Shown: piece by piece, positions 1 to 7,800 of the stretch
Numbering within the stretch: position 1 is the stretch's first letter
Layout: each line of letters starts with the position of its first letter
Assembly (NCBI GenBank): GCA_964572045.1
Contig: CAZNEI010000047.1
Location: forward strand, 1-17,029
From: CBDCKR01 sp964572045
GTDB lineage: Bacteria > Gemmatimonadota > Gemmatimonadetes > Longimicrobiales > Gaopeijiaceae
Length of the DNA stretch: 17,029 bases
Direction of reading: 5' to 3'
The notes under the pieces: model-generated
The model's input: the letters and a program-made list of their open reading frames with translations, nothing else
What the model was told of the DNA's origin: nothing
The model's database searches: none
Program-made: the position numbers and the translations under genes

Positions 1-178
1 GGGCCATGGCCGCCGCCGCCGATTAACCACCGATATGTTTAGGACACTACACTAGGGTTCGATCGTAGCTTGCATGGACATCACAACTCCTCGGTTCGCG
101 GAACCCTGTGGTGAACGGCCGGGTTTACGGTACAGTGGAGGAGTCGCCCCCCTCTTGTCTCCCTGGATGACAACCTGA

Positions 179-1783
179 GTGAGCTACATGCCGGAAGCAC
201 TGGCCTACGCCATTCTGATTCTTACGGCCGCGGTGCTTTCCCTCCTTCTACCCTTCGCCCTGCATCGGGCCTACCTGCTCCTGCTCGCCCGGAGGCCGGG
301 AGCGGCGATTCGGCATCCTTGGCCTGAGTCCGAGCTCCCCCGTGTTACAGTTCAGCTGCCCGTCTATAACGAAGTCCATGTTATCGACCGACTCGTGGAT
401 GCAGCTTGTGCGCAGAGCTATCCGCGGGATCGCTTCGACGTACAGATCCTGGACGATTCCACCGACGGGACGTCGACCCGTGCCGCGACGCTCGCGGAGG
501 CGTGGCGAGCCCGGGGGGTGTCGGTAGAGCATGTCCGCCGCGGAACGCGGTCCGGGTTCAAGGCAGGTGCCCTGGCCTACGGGACCGAGCGGTCGTCCGG
601 GGAGTTCCTACTCATTCTCGACGCTGACTTTGTAGCCCCCCCTGACCTGATCCGACAACTCCTTCCCCCGTTCCAGGACCCTGGCGTCGGCATGGTGCAG
701 GCTCGCTGGGACCACCTGAACCCTGATGAGAGCTGGCTGACCAGGGGCCAAAGTCTCTTTCTCGACGGCCACTTCTTCTTTGAGCAAGGCGGTCGCCATA
801 AGAGCGGTCGCTTCTTCAACTTCAATGGCACGGCCGGCATGTGGAGACGTGAATGCGTTCACGCGGCGGGGGGCTGGGCGTTCGACACGTTGACAGAGGA
901 TCTGGACCTGAGCTATCGGGCTCAGATGGCGGGGTGGCGGTTCGTCTTTCTGGACGATGTCGGTGTCCTTGCCGAGATCCCGTCCACGGCCTCCGCTCTC
1001 GAGGTTCAACAGAGGCGTTGGTCACAGGGAGGGATTCAAACGGCGAAGAAGATTCTTCCCCGGCTGCTGCGTGGCCCCTGGCCCTTGGCCGTGAAACTGG
1101 AAGCTGCGGTGCACCTCTGCGGCCACTTGGCTCATCCCCTCACGCTGCTCTTGGGACTCTTGCTTCTTCCGTCGCAGGTTGCCCGACGGACGCTCGGGAT
1201 CGAGCACTACCTGCTCCCGGATCTCCTCGTGTTTTCGGCGGCTACAGTGCCGTTTCTCGTGTTTTATGCCCGGGCGGCCCGCCGGCGCGGCCGAAGTGCA
1301 AGCTGGAGCGGACGAGCCGTCCCCCAGGCCTTGGCTCTTGGCATCGGCTTGACGGTAGCTGTAACCGGGGCCGTGATGCGAGGTCTCCTCCACGGAGGCC
1401 CCGATCCGTTCGTGAGGACTCCCAAGCTGGGCGCGGCCAAGCGCAGTGCCTACCACGCCCCGGTGCTCGCGCGTGACCTGGTGCTCAAGCTGTTCGTGGG
1501 ATCGGCGATGGTGGCGTATCTTGCGGTCGCACTCGCGGAAGGCTTCTACGGATCAGTGCCGTTCATCATCCTCTTTGGTTCGGGCTACGTGGGCTTGGGT
1601 CTGAGCGGCTTGGAGGACATGTGCCGTATCCCGGCCGCGCCCCCGGCGGGGAAGCGCGTCGAAGGCGAGCAAGCCGAGCACAGGTACCCAGAGCCCCAAG
1701 CGGGCCCACAAGGGCTGGGGCCAGACCCCCTGAGTATGGTACGTCTCGATTCCCCAGTATCCGAGGAATACGAGCCCGCTTAG
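179..1783 (+). CDS. Membrane glycosyltransferase family 2 (cellulose/mannan synthase-like)
   Basis: This 534-residue processive-type GT2 enzyme probably polymerises or transfers a sugar from a nucleotide-sugar at the inner membrane. An N-terminal membrane helix lies at about residues 8-38, followed by the GT-A domain with PVYNE at 61-65, DDSTD at 92-96, the metal-binding DAD at 148-150, TEDLD at 239-243 and the QxxRW signature at 277-281. These are the D, DxD, D and QxxRW elements of cellulose synthase-like enzymes. Hydrophobic segments follow at about 318-332, 345-363, 384-400 and 435-478. The start is GTG at 179; an in-frame ATG at 188 is equally possible and neither has a clear ribosome-binding site. 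The last 55 residues are hydrophilic, without recognisable family character, and lie antisense to the next gene. It resembles CslA/glucomannan and bacterial synthases; the sugar cannot be read from the sequence. Confidence 0.88.
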   Translation: MSYMPEALAYAILILTAAVLSLLLPFALHRAYLLLLARRPGAAIRHPWPESELPRVTVQLPVYNEVHVIDRLVDAACAQSYPRDRFDVQILDDSTDGTSTRAATLAEAWRARGVSVEHVRRGTRSGFKAGALAYGTERSSGEFLLILDADFVAPPDLIRQLLPPFQDPGVGMVQARWDHLNPDESWLTRGQSLFLDGHFFFEQGGRHKSGRFFNFNGTAGMWRRECVHAAGGWAFDTLTEDLDLSYRAQMAGWRFVFLDDVGVLAEIPSTASALEVQQRRWSQGGIQTAKKILPRLLRGPWPLAVKLEAAVHLCGHLAHPLTLLLGLLLLPSQVARRTLGIEHYLLPDLLVFSAATVPFLVFYARAARRRGRSASWSGRAVPQALALGIGLTVAVTGAVMRGLLHGGPDPFVRTPKLGAAKRSAYHAPVLARDLVLKLFVGSAMVAYLAVALAEGFYGSVPFIILFGSGYVGLGLSGLEDMCRIPAAPPAGKRVEGEQAEHRYPEPQAGPQGLGPDPLSMVRLDSPVSEEYEPA

Positions 1784-3001
1784 CAGCACCCAGCCCCGGC
1801 TCCGCCGCAGTGCGGCGAAGGGGAGGGTCCAGAGCACGTACCAGGGGTGAACCGTGTGGGAGACGAGCAGTCCGCCTCCAAGGATCCAGAAGAGCGCCCG
1901 CTCGGCGTCGTATGACCGCCACGTCGTCCAGGCGATGATACCGATGACGATCAAGCCGGCAGCGATGCGCGGGGCTTGAGGGCCGGGAACGATCTGCTCC
2001 AGCACGGCGAACGCTCCTTCCTGGAACCGCCAGTGCTCGGCAAAGGTCACAAGGCCTCCCCAGAGCCTCGTTCCCGCCGAGAGATAGGGCAGATGGAGCG
2101 CACAGAGAGTCGCCCCGAATGCGAGCGGGAGGCGCCATCCGTGCATCCGCCAAAGGGGAGGGAGTGCCGCTGCCGGCGCAAACTTGGCGAGGGTGGCCAG
2201 ACCGAGAGCGAAGCCCCCGCGGGTGGGTTGGGTGCCGGAGTAGAGGACGAGCGCGAGGAAGACGAGCCCTAGCGTCTCGATGTGCGCGTTCCATGCGGTC
2301 TCGACGATCAGGAGCGGCGACCAAAGGTAGAGGACCGCCACCTTGTTCGGGCTCCTTCCGGACCACCTCGCAACCCGCCCGAGCAAGAACGCGGTCAGGA
2401 GGTCGAGCGCGACCCATACCAGCTTCAGGCCCAGGACTGTTCCCCCCGCGAGGGCGTTTAAGAGAAAGACGACCTGGGCGAGAGGCGGGTACACGGTGGG
2501 CACGGCAGGGTTGTTGATGAGCCCGTGCCAAGGGGTGCGCACTCCCTCGAGCGCTGGATCCGCAGGCGCGTACATGTACGGATTAATCCCCTGAAGCTGG
2601 ACGTGTCCGTCCCAAAGGTACCGATAGAAGTCGTCGGTGAGCTCAGGGGGTACGGGAAGGATGACCAGACGAAAGACCACCGCCCACCCCCATATGATCC
2701 TGAGTTCTGCCTTTGCGGGGCTTCCTGACGCTCCTCCACCGGCCGGCCGCCCCGGAGCGGGGTGTGCCGACGGTCCGCTCCCCAGGTTGCGTCTGGTGCG
2801 CCCTGTTGCTTCTGTGCAGCAAACAGCGAGCGTGTAGGCGAGAAAGGCGCCGCCGACGAACAGGAGCCCCGGCCAGGGGAAGCCCCGGCCAGGCCACCAG
2901 GCGGCCGCCGCAAGAAGACCAAGCTCTACGGCCCCCATGGCCGCGAGACCTCCCCCTGCTCCGATGAGGGGTTCGCCGTCAGGGGGCGTTAGCTTCACCA
3001 T
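1553..3001 (-). CDS. Polytopic GT87-like polyprenol-phosphate-mannose mannosyltransferase
   Basis: This 482-residue multi-spanning protein probably moves a hexose, likely mannose, from a polyprenyl-phosphate donor to a growing glycan or glycolipid on the outer face of the inner membrane. Visible signatures are DDFYRYLWDG at 123-132 followed by GINPY at 138-142, and a YPPLAQ loop at 171-176; this acidic first loop and YPP pattern are typical of GT-C enzymes of the GT87/DUF2029 group. Many hydrophobic helices follow, the last at about 431-450. The start ATG (2999-3001) shares a CATG with the divergent GT2 gene and is preceded by a GAGGG-like site. An in-frame ATG at 2938 (residue 22), just before the first helix, is the alternative. 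The final 30 residues are hydrophilic and antisense to the end of the upstream GT2. The donor and acceptor are inferred from family only. Confidence 0.82.
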   Translation of the reverse strand: MVKLTPPDGEPLIGAGGGLAAMGAVELGLLAAAAWWPGRGFPWPGLLFVGGAFLAYTLAVCCTEATGRTRRNLGSGPSAHPAPGRPAGGGASGSPAKAELRIIWGWAVVFRLVILPVPPELTDDFYRYLWDGHVQLQGINPYMYAPADPALEGVRTPWHGLINNPAVPTVYPPLAQVVFLLNALAGGTVLGLKLVWVALDLLTAFLLGRVARWSGRSPNKVAVLYLWSPLLIVETAWNAHIETLGLVFLALVLYSGTQPTRGGFALGLATLAKFAPAAALPPLWRMHGWRLPLAFGATLCALHLPYLSAGTRLWGGLVTFAEHWRFQEGAFAVLEQIVPGPQAPRIAAGLIVIGIIAWTTWRSYDAERALFWILGGGLLVSHTVHPWYVLWTLPFAALRRSRGWVLLSGLVFLGYWGIETYHTQGVWPQPLWARLGLWVPVLGLLAFDALPRRGRGRDTAHVLQAAQTQAHVARTKEDDERH

Positions 3002-3746
3002 GGACCCTCATCGATCATCTCCTGACTCTACTCCGCCCGTGACAGGCTCCGTTGCCGTGCTCATACCTGCCCTCAACGAGGAAGAGACGCTTCCCGGAGT
3101 CCTGGCTGACCTTCGGACCAGGTCCGTGGGGCCGGTCGTGGTCGTGGACAACGGCTCCACCGACCGGACCCCTGATGTCGCGGTTCGCGGGGGTGCGTAT
3201 CTGGTCGCGGAGCCCCGCCGGGGCTACGGCGCGACCTGCCTGGCTGGCATCGATTTCCTGCGTTCGATGCCTAGTCCTCCGACCGTCGTGGTGTTCCTGG
3301 ACGCCGATCACTCGGAAGGTCCCGCCCAGATCGACAGGGTCTCGGATCCGGTACTCAGAGGGGAGGCCGACCTCGCGTTGGGCGTCCGGCTGCGCGGAGG
3401 AGGAAGAGTGGGGACTCTCTTCCCCCACGCCCGTCTCGGAAATCGCCTCATCCTGTTGATGACCCGTCTGCTCTTCGGTCGGAGTTTCCGAGACCTTCCC
3501 CCGTTCCGGGCGATCAGTGTTCGGAAGCTCCAGGAGTTGAAGATGAGCGACCGCAGTTGGGGTTGGACACTGCAGATGCAGGTCCGAGCCGTTCGGTGCG
3601 GATTTCGGATTGCCGAGATCGAGGTCGCCCACGGACCTCGATCGGGCGGGAAGTCCAAGATTTCGGGCTCGATCCTCGGTACCGCGCGGGCGGGCGGCAA
3701 GATGCTCTTCACCCTGCTGAGAGAACGGCTGAGGCGTCACCCGTGA
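3000..3746 (+). CDS. GT2 glycosyltransferase of the dolichyl/polyprenyl-phosphate sugar synthase type
   Basis: From ATG 3000 this is a 248-residue soluble GT-A enzyme. It shows IPALNEEETL at 22-31, DNGSTDRTP at 50-58, DAD at 101-103, DLPPFRAI at 165-172, WGWTLQMQ at 187-194 and SGGKSKISG at 215-223. These match the DPM/DPG-synthase-like subfamily (with GWTLQMQ and SKISG in the C-terminal half) that loads a hexose onto a polyprenyl phosphate. This suggests it makes the lipid-linked donor for the neighbouring GT87-like enzyme, although no C-terminal membrane helix is present. The frame is open back to 2937, but the region before 3000 is coding on the opposite strand. GTG at 3039 is another start that would remove the overlap. 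The 3' end overlaps the alpha/beta hydrolase by 38 bp. Confidence 0.85.
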   Translation: MDPHRSSPDSTPPVTGSVAVLIPALNEEETLPGVLADLRTRSVGPVVVVDNGSTDRTPDVAVRGGAYLVAEPRRGYGATCLAGIDFLRSMPSPPTVVVFLDADHSEGPAQIDRVSDPVLRGEADLALGVRLRGGGRVGTLFPHARLGNRLILLMTRLLFGRSFRDLPPFRAISVRKLQELKMSDRSWGWTLQMQVRAVRCGFRIAEIEVAHGPRSGGKSKISGSILGTARAGGKMLFTLLRERLRRHP

Positions 3747-4626
3747 GAAAGGCGGTAACGATCTCTAGGGAGTCCGTTGGGCGCTCCTCGGCCGGAAGGT
3801 GGCCACAGTCCTCCAGAACCTTCAGGGTGGCGCAAGGCATCACCTCGCAGAGCCGTTCGCCCACCCAAAGCGGGACCACCCGGTCCTCGCGTCCCCACAG
3901 CAGCAGCGTCGGGACGCCTATCTCGGAGAAGCGCGTGTTCAGCTCGCGGATATCGCCCGGGACGATGCTACACGCGGTCTTGATCAGGGCAAGGCGGTGC
4001 GAGGCCCTGCCGAGCGGCTCGGCGTAGGCCTCCACCTGTTCCCCACTCACGCCCGACGGATCGTGAACAACCGATCGCAAGACCTGTCTTATGAGCGGAC
4101 GCTTTGGAACGGCTGCGAAGAGCCACCGGGCGCGCCAGCCCATGCGGGCGAGCTTGACAAACCGAGGCAGGCGCTGGGGATAGGCGGCACTCGAGACGAG
4201 GACAAGGCGCCGAAGCCACTTCTTGTTCAATAGCCGCAACGCGACCAGCAGCGCCACCCCCCCACCCATGGAGTGTCCGAAGAGCGTCAGCTGACGCAGG
4301 TTCCTGTGGACGATAAAGCAATGGACGAGCTCGGCGTGGTCGTGTGGTGCGTAGCGAGGATCGCAAGGAGCGGGCGCCGATCCGTGTCCCTTCAGATCCA
4401 CGGCCCACACCTCGTGATCCTTGGCCAAGGAGGGAATCCAATACCGCCAGGAGAAGGCACTCGCTCCGTAGCCGTGTACCAACACGATGGGCCGGGCGCC
4501 GCTCCCGTGGCGCTCCACGTGAATCGGCAGAGTGTGCGGTCCTGCCGCGGATCCCCGCCCGTTCACCCCGGATCGATCCGGTGCGTGGGCGACGGAGGAA
4601 GTTCGTCGCGGAAGGCGCCGACCCAT
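3709..4626 (-). CDS. Alpha/beta-fold hydrolase
   Basis: This 305-residue enzyme has a complete alpha/beta-hydrolase core. It shows an oxyanion-hole HGYG at 51-54, the nucleophile elbow GHSMGG with Ser119 at 117-122, the acid Asp248 in WGREDRVVP, and catalytic His276 in the CGHLP context. The fold is that of the MhpC/BioH-like single-domain hydrolases with a cap at about 150-225. The substrate (an ester, lactone, epoxide or C-C bond) cannot be assigned. The N-terminal 30 residues are Arg/Ser/Gly rich and look unstructured, so the true start may be internal. The ATG at 4626 has no strong ribosome-binding site. It is convergent with the upstream GT2 gene, overlapping it by 38 bp, and divergent from the glutamate dehydrogenase gene. 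Confidence 0.87.
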   Translation of the reverse strand: MGRRLPRRTSSVAHAPDRSGVNGRGSAAGPHTLPIHVERHGSGARPIVLVHGYGASAFSWRYWIPSLAKDHEVWAVDLKGHGSAPAPCDPRYAPHDHAELVHCFIVHRNLRQLTLFGHSMGGGVALLVALRLLNKKWLRRLVLVSSAAYPQRLPRFVKLARMGWRARWLFAAVPKRPLIRQVLRSVVHDPSGVSGEQVEAYAEPLGRASHRLALIKTACSIVPGDIRELNTRFSEIGVPTLLLWGREDRVVPLWVGERLCEVMPCATLKVLEDCGHLPAEERPTDSLEIVTAFLTGDASAVLSAG

Positions 4627-4644
4627 GTGGGATCGGTGAAGGTG

Positions 4645-4706
4645 AGATGCATCCGCTTCCAGCTATCGGGAGGCGTGGACTGGAGCCTGCAAGCTAGATG
4701 CATCCG
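4645..4706. repeat. Pair of 11-bp direct repeats AGATGCATCCG
   Basis: AGATGCATCCG occurs at 4645-4655 and again at 4696-4706, 51 bp apart (close to five helical turns), in the gap between the divergent hydrolase and glutamate dehydrogenase genes. Each copy contains the palindrome ATGCAT. The spacing and position fit a two-site operator, but no regulator is identified in the window. Confidence 0.45.
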
Positions 4707-4723
4707 GTGAGCGGGGGCCAGTG

Positions 4724-4742
4724 CCGAGAGCCAAGCTCTCGG
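4724..4742. other. 8-bp-stem hairpin in divergent intergenic region
   Basis: CCGAGAGC, a 3-nt CAA loop and GCTCTCGG form a perfect stem. No T tract follows on either strand, so an intrinsic terminator is not supported. It lies in the leader region between the hydrolase and the glutamate dehydrogenase, 18 bp beyond the second AGATGCATCCG copy, and could be a protein-binding inverted repeat or an RNA hairpin in either leader. Confidence 0.35.
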
Positions 4743-4773
4743 GCAGTCCGCTCCCGGCCATGATGCGACATTC

Positions 4774-4802
4774 TTGTAGAGACCTAAGGCCCCTTCTATC
4801 TT
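4774..4802 (+). promoter_or_regulatory. Possible weak sigma-70-like promoter for the glutamate dehydrogenase
   Basis: TTGTAG (4774-4779) and TATCTT (4797-4802) are separated by exactly 17 bp and lie 69 bp upstream of the glutamate dehydrogenase ATG. Each hexamer matches the consensus at three or four positions only, so this is a suggestion and not a confident call. Confidence 0.2.
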
Positions 4803-4871
4803 CCCCTGTCACGGACAAAGGCCCTCTCATCGTCGCAGCGCCAACGTGCACAGGCTCTGCCTGACCCTCCC

Positions 4872-7800
4872 ATGAGCGACACCTCCGAAGCGACCGTCCG
4901 TCGCCTCCGGCAGGAATCACCGACGGTCGACGCTGTTTGCCGCCAACTCGTGCGAGAGGTCTCCTCCGATGAGGCTGAGCTTGTCGTCTCGTTCGCCGAG
5001 CTCTTCCTCTCAAAGGCGACCCGGAAGTTCTTGGAAAAGCGCAGTGTCGACGCGCTGGCACGACTTGTTTTGGGAGCGTGGCGGTTCCTCCAGCGGTGTC
5101 GGCCTGGCCAGGTCGATGTGGAAGTGTTCAACCCCGACGTCGATAACGAGGGTTGGTACGCACCGGTAACGGTGCTGCGGACGCACATTTCGGAGCGTCC
5201 ATTCATCGTCGACTCCCTGCGCGAGTTCCTGCACACGCAGGACCTCGCGATCGAACATCTCATCTACCCAGTCATCCAAGTCGAGCGGAGCGAGGATGGA
5301 GAGGTCACCGCCGTCCGTCCGTCCCGCGAAGGGGGGCCGAAGGAGTCTCTGGTGCATTGCGAGGTGGCCCGCGTGGCGGATCCGGAGCTTCAGAACTATC
5401 TCGGGGACGAGGCCAGCGCCCGACTTCAAGACGTGGTGCGAGCGACGGACGACTTCCAGCCGATGATCCGTGCGGTGAATCGCGTCGTAGCCGAGCTTGC
5501 GGAACGCATGGACGGGCTCGCGGAGATCCGAGGCGAGCTTGCGGAGATTCAGGCATTCCTGCGCTGGCTCCGGGACGGCGGATTCGTCTTTCTGGGTTAC
5601 CGCGTGTACGACCTGGTGGACGTGGAGGGTGGCAAGGCTATCGTCGTGGAGCCGGGGTCTGGGCTGGGCGTGCTGAGGAATGAGGCCACTTCCTCATATG
5701 CGGAGCCGGTCCTTGTTAGCGACCTCAAGCCGGGATTGCGGGAACTCGTCGAGAGGGGCCCGCACCTGATCATCAGCAAGACCAACGCCCTCGCGACCGT
5801 GCACCGGCTCGCAAGAATGGACTACATCGGCGTCAAGAAGATCTCGCGCGACGGAAGGGTCTTGGGCGAGCGCCGGTTCGTTGGCCTATTCACCTCGAAG
5901 GCCTATTCGGAGAAGGCGGAGAACATTCCGATTGTCCGCCGGAAACTTGAACTGATTCTTGAGAACTCGGCGGCTGCCGAGGGCTCGCACGACTACAAGG
6001 AGATTAAGGCGATCTTCAGCTCAATGCCCAAGGAAGAGCTGTTCGTCTCTTCCGTTGAGCAGATCAGAGACGAGGTGCAGATCGTCCTCACGTCTCATCA
6101 CGCCGGCGGAGTCCACGTGGTCGTCCAGGAGGACCCCCTTCGCCGCGGTGTTTCGGTCCTGATCATCATTCCCAAGGACAGATTCTCTGGTGAGGTCCGC
6201 AGGGTCCTCGAGCAGGCCCTCGTACAGCGCCTTCACGGAGAAGTCCTCAACTACCATCTTGCGCTGGGTGAGGGCGGGCAGGCTCGCCTCCACTTCTATA
6301 TGGCTGCTCCGGGCGAGAAGATTGTCGCGCTCGAGAGCCACGACCTCGAGACCCTCGTCCGAGAACTCATCCGCTCCTGGCAGGACCGTGTCCGCTCAGG
6401 CCTCGAGAACGTTCGCTCTCCGGATGAGGCGCGACGTCTGGCCCATCGGTATGGGGAGAGCTTCAGCCCCGAGTACCGTGCCGCAACAGAGCCAGCGGTC
6501 GCCGTTCAGGATATCCTTGAGCTGGAGGCGATGCTCGCCGACAACCACACCGTGTCCATCTCGTTTTCCCCCGGGAGCGCCGAGGAGGAGGGCGGAGCCA
6601 CTACCGAACTGAAGCTGTGCCTGTGTGGCGAACGGCTGATCCTCTCCGATTTCATGCCCATCCTGGAGAATGCGGGCCTCCGGGTCATCGCGGTAGTACC
6701 TTATGAGATCAAGGGGAAGGATGCACCCGATTCCATCATCTACTCTTTCTCCGTTCAGGATTCGAACGGTCGGCCGCTTGACGTGGAGCGGCATGGGACA
6801 CGCCTCGCCGAGGCCATCTTGGCCGTCCGCCTCGGAGACGCGACAAACGACCGGTTGAATGCCCTCGTCCTGCTTGCCGGCCTATCGTGGAGAGAGGTCG
6901 ACATCCTGCGAGCGTACGTCGGGTACGCGTTCCAACTGGGGGTCGTCCCGAGCCGAGAGTCGCTACCCTCCGCCCTTGTGGGCTATCCCAACATCGCCCG
7001 GGTCCTTCTTGAGATCTATATGGCGAAGTTCGACTTGGAAGGGCCTGCCAAGAGGAAGGACCGCGAGGCGATCGTCGAGGAGCTGCGTGGAGTTTTCTTG
7101 AGGCGCATGAAATCCGTCACACTCTTGACTGACGACCGGGCCCTCCGTCGGATGATGATGCTACTCGACGCTACGGTGCGCACAAACTACTTCAGGAACG
7201 GTGGAAGCTCGCCCACGCGCCGATCCGGGGGCGTCCCGTACATCTCCTTTAAGGTGTCCGCCAAGGCGCTCCGGGATTTGGCTCGCACGAAACTCCTGTA
7301 TGAGGTGTGGGTCCACTCCTCCCGGATGGAGGGCGTTCACCTTCGCGGGGCGAGGGTAGCGCGGGGCGGAATCCGGTACAGTGACCGGCCCTACGACTTC
7401 CGCACCGAGATCCTGGGGCTCGTCAACACGCAGATGGTCAAGAACGCGGTCATTGTGCCGGCCGGCTCCAAGGGCGGATACGTCACGCTCCGAGCGGTCA
7501 CCCACCCCGCCCACATGAGCGACGAGGCCCGCGAGCAGTACAAGACCCTCATACGCGGACTCTTGGATCTCACGGACAATCTCGACCACGAGGGCAACGT
7601 CATTCCTCCGGAACACGTCGTCTGCTGGGACAAGCCCGACCCGTATCTGGTCGTCGCGGCCGACAAGGGCACGGCTCAGTACTCGGACGTGGCCAACGGG
7701 GTTGCGGCCGAATACGACTTTTGGTTGGGCGATGCCTTCGCGTCCGGGGGATCGCGGGGCTATGACCACAAGACGGTTGGCATCACGGCTGGAGGCGCGT

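Noticed and set aside
3..60. Tail of an upstream reading frame (AMAAAAD then TAA at 24-26) followed by TGTTTAGGACACTACAC, perhaps an insertion-sequence end.
   Set aside because: Only seven codons are visible, the palindrome GGCCATGGCC and GCC repeats are compositional, and no partner repeat is in the window.
55..75. GGTTCGATC resembling a tRNA T-loop.
   Set aside because: No matching T-stem, anticodon arm or acceptor stem could be drawn around it.
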